Below, in pieces: positions 34,056 through 47,000 of a stretch of 64,000 nt of DNA. Numbering within the stretch: the first letter of the stretch is position 1; each line of letters opens with the position of its first letter. Below the pieces are notes generated by a model. The model worked only from the letters and a program-made list of their open reading frames with translations, ran no database searches and was not told the DNA's origin. The stretch spans positions 9,457,374-9,521,373 of the forward strand of contig NC_091217.1 in assembly GCF_040958095.1 (NCBI RefSeq), in the 5' to 3' direction. The translations under genes were made by a program, and so were the position numbers. Source of the stretch: Procambarus clarkii. Taxonomy: Eukaryota > Arthropoda > Malacostraca > Decapoda > Cambaridae.

Positions 34056-35290
34056 TTAGTCGTGTATTTACGGGGGTGGGGGGAGAGGGGGATGACGAGC
34101 TACGGTTTTTGGGTCCCGCCTCTTAATCGACTGGTTGGTGTACAGCTTTCACAGCCTAGAGTTGGGCTGTGCCATATCTATATTTACAGTTGCCAATGGA
34201 GTTTAACTTTGCTATTTCACTTCTTATAGTGCATTCCAATTGTTCACTTAACTGACACTGAAAAGATTCCATTTAATGTCTCAGAGGCTCATCTGGGTAC
34301 TTAGTTTTCATATGTTTGAGCACTACCCATCCAAAATAGCCTATCCTGTCAACTTTCCTATCTGGTAATCATGTCTCCCTGGTTTCCTCCCTCTTCCATT
34401 GACGTGAGGTTTAACTCTTTTAGTCTCCTTGTAACTCATGCCTCTCAGTTCTGGGACCAGTCTGGTGCCATGTCTCAAAACTTTTTCCAGCTTCGATTTG
34501 TGTTGAATGAGATAAGGACTCCATGCTGGCTCCGCATATTTCATAATTGGTCTGATATAAACGATATACAAGATGCTGAATGACTATTTGTTCAAATTCC
34601 TAAAGGCTGTTCTGATATTAACCGACCTTTCATATGCAGTTGATGATATTCACTTGATGTGGACTTCTGGTGAATGTTCAGTGTAATATCAAATCCCAAT
34701 TCTTTTTTTTCTGTTCGACGTCAGAAGGATTTTCTCTTTGATGATGCCGAACATATCTTTTAAATCTGGCCATGACGAACAGAAGAAAATGTACATATGA
34801 TGGTTAACACTGTAAATGTATGACCACGTCTGTGGTAGAAAATAATAATATCAAAGTTTCTTGCAGTCTTCTATCGTATTTTTTTCTCATAATTTTTGCA
34901 TCAACGATTACATTGAGTGGAATCTATTTCCTATGGTAGGTCGGTCACATAGATTAGGAATAGTATTGACCCCTGCGTGTTTCCCTTTTTTTATACTGGG
35001 ACTTCATTTGGTTTTTTTGAAAATTCAGATTTTTCAGTCTCTAGTTTTATTGAAAACGTTAGTTAGCAGATGACCAATTACCTCTGGAGCCTCCTTCAAT
35101 GGCCATGGTGATGTTAAGTCTGGCCCTAATTTCCTTTGTTACATCTAATTCCTCCAGGTGTTTCTTAACTTCCTCTACAATACTACCATGTCATCACGTG
35201 TTAACTCTGGTCTCCATGCTGGTGCTTTTATAACGGCTTACTGAAATAGTTTGTTTAGTTCTTCAAATACCTCCTTGTCTTTTTCTGAGA
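34056..35290 (-). mobile_element. CR1-like LINE, degenerate
   Basis: Minus-strand reading at 34341-34571 gives IRPIMKYAEPAWSPYLIQHK and TRLVPELRGMSYKE, matching the LINE fragment at 2414. Upstream (to 35290) further RT-like segments persist with many stops. Confidence 0.65.
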
Positions 35291-35634
35291 TCCAGCTTTT
35301 TTATTCAACCTCATCGCGCTTGCGCGTGCTCATGTGCATGTATGTGCTTGTTCTTCCATTTACAATTGCTCCCGAGGAATAAGGTGTAGGTGTAGGCTGC
35401 CCTATGTAGGTACTCCTAACCCTTCTGCTGCTTAGTGCCCCTCCACTTGAAGGCGTGAATGGAGTATTATTAACGTACGCGTGCCTGTAGGTACGCGTCA
35501 TCCTTCAACAAAAGACCGCCTATTACTGCATCACGCACTGTTTTATTGAACATGGCAACCCAGTGCATCTGTGTAGGGCTTAAAACAAGAAAAAGTATGT
35601 ACCTTCTTTATGTCATCGATATCTTTAAACACAC

Positions 35635-35660
35635 CTAATCTAACCTAACCTGACCTGACC
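35635..35660 (+). repeat. Short CCTAA/CCTGA telomere-like run
   Basis: aatctaacctaacctgacct resembles degenerate arthropod telomere repeat. A TTAGG pair also occurs at 50786-50796. Confidence 0.4.
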
Positions 35661-35934
35661 TGTGAAAATACGAGATAAAATGTTGTGTTTTATTTATGGT
35701 GTGCAGGAGGCGAGAGACGTAACTATGTCGTTATAATTTTCAAGTCCCAAAAGGTTGGAGGATACTGGAGCACCGTGAGTTTACCAAATCAATTACGATC
35801 ACAGTAATCTAACAACAGCAAAACTTAAAGTAGACACAGAAAAAATACATTTATTTTCGGCAATATTATTCTTCAGTAATACTTTTCAGAGTTAGTTTAA
35901 CATACAATGAAATTATTACTCGAAGTATGAGTTA

Positions 35935-36050
35935 TAATAATAATAATAATTTATCCACATGAAGGTTCAAAATAGGTTGGTGAGATTACATAAGACTGGT
36001 ATTTTTACATTCATGCAAAGCCACTAACACGCATAGCTTTTCGAGCAGGT
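35935..36050 (-). mobile_element. Tail of dispersed repeat family B
   Basis: Begins with an (AAT)n run, then gagattacataagactggt and caaagccactaacacgcata, as in the copy at 23053. Confidence 0.5.
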
Positions 36051-36229
36051 CCTTAATGTAACATATCAGGTATATATGAAAAGATACATTGAAGCAAGGT
36101 TTTATATCAGCAAATAACTACAATATAAATTGACAGGTGATTACACTGGTAAAGATATATGTCTTAAGTACTAATATTGGGAAAGTGGGTAGTACAAGAT
36201 ACAGTTTGGAGCACAAGGTAGGAAACTAT

Positions 36230-36480
36230 GAGGATGAAATTAGATACTCTTTGGTTTTACTTTTGAATAAGGTATAGATTGGACAATTTTTTAATTCATC
36301 AGGGAGTGAATTCCATAGATTAAGTCCTTTCATTTGCATGGAGTGTTTTCACAGATTTAGTTTGACTCTGGGGATATCAAAGAGATATTTATTTCTGGTG
36401 TGGTGCTCATGACTTCTATTACACCTATCAAGGAAAAGATTCAGATCAAGATTAGCGTTTAGGAGCAAGGTTTTGTACAT
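36230..36480 (-). mobile_element. LINE ORF2 C-terminal fragment (non-CR1 type)
   Basis: Minus translation gives EHHTRNKYLFDIPRVKLNL, a TGA stop, then MKGLNLWNSLPDELKN, a common LINE C-terminal end. The stop shows it is dead. Confidence 0.65.
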
Positions 36481-36779
36481 GTAAATAGCACATGAGAATG
36501 TGTGGAGTGAGTGTATGTTTAGCATGTTAAGGAACTTAAACAGAGGGGCTGTGTGTTGAAATAAGAAATAGAACTATAATATCATCATCATTGCTATTAT
36601 GATCATGGAAAACACTATCACAATTACGTAAAATATAAAGCAGAGTTTTCCCACGGCATAAGAAAGCTGGTAATCCAATTAGTTCCGTAATGCTTCTCTT
36701 ACAAAAAACCGGCTCCTAAATACCTGCTCGTCGCTGAGCTGCGTTATGGGCGTCGCACGAGGCTTGATGCTCCACTTTA

Positions 36780-37035
36780 GGGATTGATGTGGTGGTGGTG
36801 GGGGGTGACAGCCGGCTGAAGCTTCTCACTTGGGGAGATGGGGGTTCACCAGCCTGAAGCCCCTCTTCTGAGGGATTGGGAGGGGTCAGAACCGGCTGGA
36901 ACGCCCTCTGCGGGGGATAGAGGGGTCACGGCCGGCTGGAGCCCCTCTAACGGGGAAGGGGGGGGAGGGGTCACAGCCGGCTGGAGCCCCCTCTCACGGG
37001 GAAAGGGGGTCATAGTCGGCTGCAGCCTGACAGGC
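36780..37035 (+). repeat. Degenerate G-rich repeat, about 5 units
   Basis: The core gggtcacagccggctggagc recurs at 45-60-bp spacing with substitutions, indicating an older array. Confidence 0.65.
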
Positions 37036-37852
37036 AACATTAGCCAGCAAAACCTGGGGTAGCGGCGCCGGGTAGTGGCTGGCCCAAGATTCATAGCGAA
37101 AGCTGTCACCTTAAACGCTTCCAAGGACTACTAACCTCGTGATATATCGCCCAAGTTCAGGTTATATTAGCAATTATTTTAATAATAGCAATAATATTAA
37201 TATTAAGGATGATGATCCACTAGGCATCGCCGTTACGAGGTGAGCTTGTTGCCTCACACAAAAATATATAATCGTGAATTTAAATCACAGTCAGGATCAT
37301 AAGAGATATCCGCAAGCAAGAAACTGCAGCAAGTAATTTACTTTTTAAGTATAACTCTGATAATTAATGGGTAAGAGTGTGCAGGCAAACTCACCCTGGG
37401 CGAGAGTGAACGTATATTATGCCGTTTCACTGCTCTATAATTTAAATATATTTATTTTCATCTCGCAACGTCTTAATGAGAGTGACATAGTGGTTGCCAG
37501 GATCAGATTGGGCTAGCGTTACCTGCGCCAGGTGATGAATCTCCCAATTCTGAACAATTTCTGCGAGCAAGAACTGCTTTATGACCTCACACTACATTAT
37601 TAAATGTAATCATTAGACCCTTCAGACATGCCAGTAGGAGGTGCCAGGAGCTTTGCAATTATTTAAGTATTCACTCGTGTTTTTGTGGATATCCTCCGGA
37701 ACACATGGGTGGATAAATTGCAATGCTCCTGGCACTTTCTACCGGCAGGTCTGAAGGGTCAAATGACAAGACCCGCAATAATCTAATCTTTACTAGTACT
37801 GGTTCAGTGATTACATGACCTCCTGTATGACAAACTACCATGTGAGATACCT

Positions 37853-38100
37853 TGTGGTTATCTTGTATTGGTTTCGAGGCTTAGCCTCCCCGCGGCTCCG
37901 GTCATGCCCAGGCCTCCTTGTTGCTGGACTGGCCAACCAGGCTGTTGGACGCGGCTGCTCGCAGCCTGACATATGAGTCACAGCCTGGTTGATCAAGTAT
38001 CCATTATAGTTGTTTATCGAGTTTTCTATTGAACACTGCGAGGGGTTGCCCAGTTATACCCCTTATATGTAGTGGAAGCGTAAGGGAACTTAATTCGTAT
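37853..38100 (-). mobile_element. CR1-like LINE 3' end
   Basis: Begins (on plus) with ggttatcttgtattggtttc and tccccgcggc, then tgttggacgcggctgctcgc; the minus translation has a LINQAVTHMS-type tail similar to the fragment at 5836. Confidence 0.55.
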
Positions 38101-38105
38101 CACAC

Positions 38106-38290
38106 ACACCCAGCCACTTAGGCTGGACGGTAGAGCGACGGTCTCCCTTCATGCAGGTCGGTCTTCAATCCCCGACCGTCCAAGTGGTTGGGCACCATTC
38201 CTTTTCCCCGTCCCATCCCAAATCCTTATCCTGACCCCTTCCAAGTGCTATAAAGTCGTAATGGCTTAGCGTTTTCCCCTGATAATTAAT
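38106..38290 (+). mobile_element. tRNA-derived SINE, family C
   Basis: tRNA-like head (A box ggctggacggtagagcg, B box ggtcttcaatcc) with complementary ends ccactt/aagtgg, then a body (gggcaccattcc...tcctgacccc) ending ttttcccctgataattaatt. It is a different family from A. Confidence 0.7.
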
Positions 38291-39039
38291 TAAAATTCAT
38301 ATCACACAGGTAGGCCATGACACAAACTCTGTAACCCTTCATGTACTGTAGGGTAGTAGCATAAAAAATACAAATATATCCAAATTTATAAATACAAAAA
38401 TAAATTTGCCTTGGTATCTCTTGGAATTCTCATTATCTGCTGATGTAGACCTGACCAAATGTAAACTGTCAACAAAATTATTCGCACATCCTCTATCACT
38501 ATCTTTTTTCTCAGTTGGCATAAGGTACCTGGAGCTTTGCAATTACTTTATTCACTCATGTGTTCTTGAAGATATTCTCACAGTGTACCAAAAATTTGCC
38601 AGTGTAGGCTACTAAACATATGGCCCTGTATATACGACTAACCATCCTGCGAGATGGGGGACTTTTATTATCACTGCTACCTTATTCACTCTTGTGCTCG
38701 TGATATTCTCATAATGAACCCAGTCTGTCAATGCAGACTACTTATTACATGCCTCTGTATACCGAACCATCCTGTGTGAAGGGGATTTTTTAGCATCATG
38801 TAGTTAGCTTTTTGACACACTGTACTTCCCTTCATATAGTCTAGGGTAGCTGCACTAATGCAGATGTACCTAATGTATTAATAAAAAAAAAAAATCGGCA
38901 GGTAGGCAGTTCCATAACCCTGTGGGACTATACCGTTTGTAGGGTATATGTTTTTGTAAGTGTATTTACAAACGGAGGGTCCCTAGACTGCAAATCCCAA
39001 ATGCTACTCCAACACATGTTTACTTAAAATATATGTAAT

Positions 39040-39250
39040 ATATGCCTCTAAATGGTTATTTCTCTTCTATTTTGCATTTCTTTATGTCTCCTCGTCCCTC
39101 TTTAGATCACTGAAGATTAAAAGGAAAAAATCTATTCCTTCTAGTAGGTCATTCACATAGATTAGGAATAGGATTGGCCTCAGAACTGACCCTTGTGGAA
39201 TGCCACTGGACACATTCAGCTACTCTGAAGTCTCCTTTCATCTCTTTCAT
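39040..39250 (-). mobile_element. LINE RT fragment
   Basis: Minus reading contains GIPQGSVLRPILFLIYVNDL, RT motif region 4 of CR1/Jockey-like LINEs. The frame breaks on both sides. Confidence 0.7.
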
Positions 39251-39743
39251 AGACTCTTTTTGTCTACTGTTGCAAAGGTGCTCCTCCTTTATTGCCTTCT
39301 GTCACTCCTGCCTGTGTCTCCCTTTTGTGCACTATGCATAACTCAAGAGATTGACATATGCACCAATAGCAGTATGCCATCTATGGGAGTATATACAGAG
39401 AGTTTACTTTAGTCCTGGAATATGTTCTGGGTTAAAGTATTCTTACCTTTTGGTTACTAATCTAGTGTCACGGTCTTAATGACTCTCGTGCAGAACACCA
39501 AACTAAATAAAAACCATGGTGCATGACATCTTTAACATAACTAGGTTACACCCTTGCCATGTATATTGGGCAGTGTGGACAGGCGGTGGCCAATGTGACT
39601 GTGGTCCTCATTGGACTGCCACCACCACCACCTCCTCTGTCTTCCATGGTTACCATCATAGTAGCTCAGGTAAATTGTTGATCCTACTATAGATAGTCAG
39701 GAAATGTGTCATACTGGTTATTGGGGGGTCAAGGCATAGTAGC

Positions 39744-39915
39744 TGTTGACCAAACCACACACACTAGAAAGTGAAAGGACGACGACGTTTCGGTCCGACC
39801 TGACCCATTCTCAAGTCGATTGTGATACATTCTCACAATCAACTTGAGAATGGTCCAGGTCGACCAAAATGTCGTCGTCCCTTAACTTTCTAGTATGGGG
39901 TTTGGTTAACATATT
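39744..39915 (+). repeat. Foldback palindrome, TTTCGGTCC family, diverged copy
   Basis: gttgaccaaaccacacacac...gacgacgacgtttcggtcc at the left and its inverted counterpart ending in ggtttggttaac at the right, with cacattattgtgactcttca downstream as in other copies. Multiple mismatches separate the arms. Confidence 0.75.
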
Positions 39916-40739
39916 TCAGCCACATTATTGTGACTCTTCATCTGCACATGGTAGCTGTATTTTAAGAAATGAAGTGTTGGGTCATTCACATTTCTTTATG
40001 TCAATTCATTATGTACCCCACATACCCATCCTTTAAGTAGTAATGGAAAAGATTACAGAGGGACATAATAGGCTCAGGAACTGAACCCCAAAATTAAATT
40101 AGCTAAACAAGCTACACCCTTGATCAGATGGTCACATACTGTAATGTCTATATTAATTTTTTTGTTATAACATAATGAGTTCACGAACTGGACCAAAACA
40201 ATCTTTAAGCTAAGGAATTTACATTTGCTTTAATCTAGTTACATATAATTTTTAATTTACATAGCAAGCACCCTGTACCCATCCAACGATGGAAAGCTTA
40301 GTCATGTATATGCACTATCGCATTGTTTGTGTTGAGTGTCTTAGTTTTATTTTTCATTGCCAATAAAATTGACATATTAAGGAAAACCAGTTTTTAATAA
40401 ATGATTCAAAAAGATACAAGAGAAAACCACACAATAAACACTAAATGAATATGAATTTGTTTTCCTACAATGTTCAACACAAACTTGTGTTATTGTAAAA
40501 GAATACTGTATAATGAAAAAATCAACAAAACATTCACACTGAATACAGCTTACAAACTGTATAGAATAAACAGTACAGCACAAGTAACTAAATTTAATAT
40601 ATCTAAACCATATACATATAACATATTAATTATATTTTTAAATATAAATATATTGTACTGTATTGTAAAGTATTGTATATCTATCAAAGAAAAGTTAAAT
40701 TTAGATGACCTTTGTGAATTTAATGCTATTAATTCTATA

Positions 40740-40745
40740 TTTATT
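40740..40745 (-). other. Candidate polyadenylation signal of the MAM/LDLa gene
   Basis: AATAAA on the minus strand, about 88 nt beyond the stop codon. A second AATAAA lies at 40346-40351 (minus). Which one is used cannot be told from sequence alone. Positions 40400-40832 are AT-rich and fit a 3' UTR. Confidence 0.35.
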
Positions 40746-40832
40746 TACAGTTTTATATCACAGAAATGCACATTATGCTTTGGAGGCAATTGCTTGTACT
40801 TGGCCTGAGCAGAGGTTTCAATGTTATTTAAA

Positions 40833-41001
40833 TTAAGCCTGTGTGTCTTTGCTCTTGTTAGCTGGATAGTCTGGTGAATCAAGGTCCTCTAGCAGGTAGC
40901 TCTCACCAGAGTGACTGGTGCCTGGCTGAACAAATTGAAATTTGCCATCTGTGTCATCAGTTTCCTTCGGAGATGTTTCACTGACGCTTCCTCGTGGATA
41001 C
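40833..41001 (-). CDS. Exon 17: cytoplasmic tail and stop
   Basis: Acceptor gtttaacacag, stop TAA at 40833-40835. It codes for residues 915-970, a hydrophilic tail rich in Ser, Thr, Asp and Pro. It contains the Tyr-Leu-Leu-Glu-Asp-Leu segment, which could act in sorting, though no exact consensus is met. Confidence 0.85.
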
Positions 41002-44000
41002 CTGTGTTAAACAGAGTGTACTGTAATTAGAATTGAAAAAATGCATATGTAGCAATTTGGGACTAAAAACCTTACAAAACGTGAAACAAAGTTCTAAACT
41101 ATACTTGAGCAACAAATCCAATCACCAAAGAACCACTTATTTCAAATGAAAGATAATATTTTTGTTCTTTTCCTCAGACCATCGGTATTTATATTTTTTT
41201 CCAGTTAAAAAACCTCAAATATTAAATTAAAGCAGCACATCTTCCTGATTCTGACCAGTTTTGTGGGAGCATAGTAACCATGAAAATACTGTATAGCTAA
41301 TGAAGTTCTGCATCAATTTGAATAATTGGTTCACCTTCTGAAATATCTGAATTTTTACATTATGGAGATTGCAATATATTTAAATACAGCATTTGCCAGA
41401 ATTAGCTATTTATTTCTATGAAATACAACAAATGTTTTAAAAACTCATGTTTATTGATGTTTATCATGATGTGTTATCATGTAACACTTTCTAAATTATT
41501 TCATCTCTGTTTCAGAAACCTAACCCTAATAATGAATACACAAAAATGTACCTTTGTTGTCACATCCCATATCAAAGGATTACAATATAATGAAATCGGA
41601 GAAAGATTTACAAGGAAATTTCACAAAATTGGTCCTACAGACAAAATCATTCGTGAACTTGTGAATAAATTTAAAAGAATTGGATCCATGCAAAATGTGT
41701 TTAGTAGCACCAAGGTTGGATTTGAAATATGCAGGGATTTAGATGGAGCACATGTTGAAAGTTCTCAACAGTGTATAGTTTTGACTTATGATTAATAAAT
41801 ATCAGTTTTTGTATTAAGATTAGGTAATAATTCGGTAAACAGGTAATAACATGATGTTATGGAGGTTTGAAATAGATTTGTCCAATTTCATAGATATTTT
41901 TGGGGCCTAACAGCTGAGTGGATAGCATTCGGGGTTGATAGTCCTAAGGGTCCGGGTTCGATTCCCAGCGGAGGCGGAAACAAATGGGCAGAGTTTCTTT
42001 CACCTTGATGCCTCTATTCACCTAGCAGTAAATAGGTACCTGGGAGTTAGACAGCTGCTATGAGTTGCTTCCTGGGTGTGCATGTGTGTGTGTGTACAGC
42101 TAATTCTGAGACACACCATATAATAATTAATAGCCCTTCCAAATCTTAACACTATGTCAAAATTATGAATAGTATCGCTTAGCAAATTAAAAATATTACA
42201 AATACCAACATTCAATTAATCTAAATTTTATTAGTCAATTAAGTTATCTACATTTAACCTTACATTTTCTTCTTGGATATGTAGTAGACAATGAAAGCAG
42301 CAAGACCAACGAAGACGAAACAGCTTATAACAATCCCCGCAATAGCACCACCACTCAATTCTTTGTGGAGCTTTGTCTGACACCGTTCACCTTCAGAGTT
42401 TTTCTTGCAACTGTTTGTAATAAAATAGCATATAATTAATTCCAATTTAAATGTTTTTAATGTCAGACACAACCAATTACTTTGTATGCAAATTACAAAT
42501 TATAGTACAATCTTGCTGGATACACGAGTAAATTGACTGAAGGAATGCTATCCAGCTGGCTCACCCTGCACAGGATTTCTTTCTGGGCCTTGTTATCTTG
42601 AGTGTACTGTCACTACACAGTTTATGATACAGCTTCTCAAAAAGGTGATTCAACCCATTTTATCTTATGATTTCACCTTGATGGTTCTCATTTGTAGTCA
42701 TTTGGAGACTTTGTTACTTTTCCCTTATAAAGTGCATGCCCTTACAACAAGTCATTAAACTATTGCCTTGGTACACTAGAATGTCACCTCAGTAAATCTT
42801 AAATCACATCTAATTATTTTGTTAAAAATAAGTTCAGCTACATTAACTGGTTTTAATTCATAATAAACAAGTAAAGCTAAGGTAATTATCAGGAGAAAGC
42901 ACCCGCCACTATGACTATTTAGTACATAGAAGGGAAGGGGAAGGAAACCAGTCTCCGTGGTGTAGTGGTAAGACACTCGCCTGGCGTTCCGCGAGCGCTA
43001 TGTCATGGGTTCGTATCCTGGCCGGGGAGGATTTACTGGGCGCAATTCCTTAACTGTAGCCTCTGTTTAATGCAACAGTAAAATGTGTACTTGGATGAAA
43101 AAACGATTCTTCGCGGCAGGGATCGTATTCCAGGGACCTGCCCGAAACGCTACGCATACTAGTGGCTGTACAAGAATGTAACTCTTGTATATCTCCAAAT
43201 ATTAAAACAGAGGATGGGCATGGTGCCCATCCTCTTGGACCAACAAGGATCAAACATCAACCTGCTAGATGTGAGAGGGTGTCATGGTACCAACCAGTCC
43301 AGGTGGATGGAGAGCATATTTAACAAACCAAATAGGAATAAACAATATATCCCAGCAAGACCATACTTAAAGTCGGTGTACTGACCTGCAGACAGGTGCT
43401 TGTTTACTTGCCACACTGCATGTACCTTGGTTTAGGCAGTAATAAGATGGACACACACCACACAAAGACTCATCAGCATTGTATAATTTACAGTCAATTT
43501 TCCCATCACACACACTCTCTGCTTCTAAACAGGGATGATCGGCCATGAATTGATCCCCACAGTATATGTAACCAGGGTCACATGGAGTATTTTCTGAAAT
43601 AAGAGCATTAAGTAAGTTGAATAATTATATGAACAGTATTTAATGTAATATTATACACTTTTATCAATAACCTAAATATCTTTAAACAGTAGATGTCAAA
43701 ATACTGCTGCAATTCAAGATCAAACTCGATAAAATCATTAGGACAAATGGGGGGACCTTTGACAAGCTGCTGGCTTCCGGTCCTCAAAAAGGCCACTAAA
43801 GAGAGCGTGACCCTTTGGTAATTTCAGGTAAATTTAGGTAAACTCAGATAAAGTATATAAATGATCAGAAAGTTTAAAGTCTGTTGCATATTTGACACTT
43901 AAAGCTATAATCTAATGACTTTACAAATAATTATGCAACTGATCAAAAGCTTAAATTTATTTCATAATGTTAACTTGACTGACAATTTTTATTAAAATAC

Positions 44001-47000
44001 ATAAATCATATTATAATTGTGCTCACAAACTTCATACACTGACCCTAGTAAATGGTTTGTCATTATTATAGATTATTGTTACAGTAGTATATTTGAAAAT
44101 TGTCTTATCTTTTTATCCTTAGGCAGTGCAACAGACTGAAAGAGGGAAAACCAATAATCATGCATTTGAAAGAGAATTTACTTATTATTGGCCAAATACT
44201 GTAGTTACTTCAACGATATGAATATCTTGTAACTAAATGGCTAACACAAAATGGTATTCAATAAAATTTAAATACAGTACTATATACCTGCATTGTTACA
44301 GGTAACTGTGCAGAGAGAGCAGTTAAAGCTTGCCAGAACAAAAGTAACTAATGATGCATAAGATAAAAAAAGTTAGAGCTTCATAAGTCAAGACTGTGCA
44401 CTGACTATATCATTACTAGTATTTACTGAGCAAATTGTCTTTAGGTTTGTGTAATGAATACAATATGGACACTGCTTGACAAAAGCGGTGTTTTTTCTGT
44501 GCAAAGAAAACATATGACTAAAGAATTGCGTCTAAGCTGCAAGTCCTCCACTCTTTGTGTGCGTTTTCTTCCAACTGCAGAAAATATATTAGTAGTATAT
44601 GCTCTGTTTATTGTGCCCAACAAGTGCACAATAAACAGAACAAATACTAATCAACAGAGAATAAATGTAAACATATTCTATAAACAGAATAAATTTACAT
44701 ATACTGTACTGTATTATGAGCAGAGAATAAATGTACATATACTATAAACAGAGAATGTAAACTTGTACATATACTATAAACAGAAGATGTAAACTTGTAC
44801 ATTTAATTGTCATTAAGTACCTGGGCATTCTAGTTCATCTTTACTATTGGGGCAATCATGGATACCATCACAAAGGAGCATGCTGGGTATGCAGGTAAAG
44901 TCCTTGTCGCCGCATGGAAACTGGGTATCGTTACACGCATTAGGGCCTTGAGTTGTGGTTGGAGTGGTAGATGACATAGATGTCGTTGTAGTTATCATTG
45001 GTCGTGTGATCGTCGATGGACATGTTACAGCTAAAAATTATTAAACATCATTAGAAATTAAAAATATTTAATTACATAATAAATTCAGTATATTATACAC
45101 CAGTGAAATTCACTGGTATTCAAAATCAGGTACTGTAATCGAAAGGCAGGCAACTCTCAAAACCTAGCAAATTGTAGTCTTGTAAAAAAAAAAAAACAAT
45201 CTTTCAATCACACTTGAGAAAAAGAGCACATGACCTAAATAGTTGGGAGGTGTGTACTTGACCAGTGTTGAGCAGGTAGGTAGAACAGCCTTCATTCCTT
45301 ATCATGATTTTAATGCTTTCATTTCAATGCTTAATTTTGTTTCAGTGGTTCTTGCAGATTCAATATTTAATGCACTTATTTGGTTCTAAGTTGTTAAATC
45401 TATAATTTTTGCTTTCTAGTTCCTCTGGTTTTTCAGTACTGCTCATATCCCTGATATTCTATATACACATACAGTTGGACCAAAGAGCCAGAACTCAACC
45501 CCCACAAGCACAACTAGGTGAGTACAGTATAGTATTGAACAATTGGTATTGAAAAATTACTTTCAGAAATGACAGAATTATTATTAAAAAATACTTACAG
45601 CAATCCAGCTCATCTGAACTATCAACACAATCTGCATAACAGTCACAGAAGAAGTCTGCAGGGATGCACTCTCCTGTTGCACACTGCTTCTCAGTACTCC
45701 CACATGTACTGTTAATAGGTGGAGGACCTACACCAGTTACACATTCCTGAAATTAGTCATTTTTAAAATATGAAAATGTGTGCTATTAATCATTATTCCT
45801 TGCTGGCTACTAATAATTAAGGGCTGAAGCCCTATATAAAAGTTTCTGACAAATAGCCCTAATAAAGATAACATCTGTGTGAAATGGGAAGAGAAATGAG
45901 GTAGGAGTGACTGATATAAGACAGATCAAGACTACAAAAACAGGAACACAGATTTCAGAGTTAGATACTCACAGGATAGCAATCAAGTTACATATCTACA
46001 AAGGTGCTAGACCAAACATTCCAAGCATCTAGTTAGGTCTCAGGACAATGCTCCTCAGATCAAGTCTGAAGAGGATATCATCACAAGACTTGTGTACTCG
46101 GCAAACCCTAACCAAACCCTATCACCATAGATAATAAGCAAGGGCCCACCAGTAATAAACAAAAATAAATAATAAAAGTTCTAGCATTGAAAAGCACAAC
46201 CTGTTAGGTTGAACAACACATGAAAGCAAGTATGTGATGACATGACTCGGTGAATCTAAACAGTTTGCGCACAGCTAAAATGCCTAGGCTTCTAATTACA
46301 GTATATGCCCTGCAAGAAGGGGCAACTTAAGAAGAGAAACCCCAACCGAAACATGCAATGACAGTGTATATACACACATGTGAAGTGTTCAAAATAGCAG
46401 ATTGCAGGCGATGAGTCACAATAACGTGGCTGAAGTATGTTGACCAGACCACACACTAGAAGTTGAAGGGACGACGACGTTTCGGTCCATCCTGGACCAT
46501 TCTCAAGTCGCTTGACATTCTCAAGTCACAATCGACTTGAGAATGGTCCAGGACGGACCGAAACGTCGTCGTCCCTTCAACTTCTAGTGTGTGGTCTGGT
46601 CAACAAAATAGCAGATTTGCTGCACATGACACTAACAGTCTTATGATGAATTAACTGTCACAACTAAAAGAAAATGGCCCTTGCCGACTAAGCTAATGTT
46701 CCTTGGGGAGAGCCTAGAATACAGTATAGTAATTTATAATTAATTTATATATATATACATATTTATATATTATAAATTAATATATAATTTGCAATTATAA
46801 TTTCAAAACCAGATGCTTTTGTTTACACCATCGGTGCTGCCACATGATAGCAGTTGGCATTCTGACAGCCAACTATTTATTGGTTGTTAGAAAGTAAAAC
46901 TTGGCAGTCTATTTGAATTTTAAGACTGGCTTGGAGTGATGTACCTTCTGTCACTCTTTCTCCAGCTTTGGTCTGGCACTTGGAAAAGATCTTTATTACA

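Noticed and set aside
42951-43029. Independent tRNA gene
   Set aside because: The tRNA-like head is followed by a SINE body without a Pol III terminator, and the stems are imperfect.
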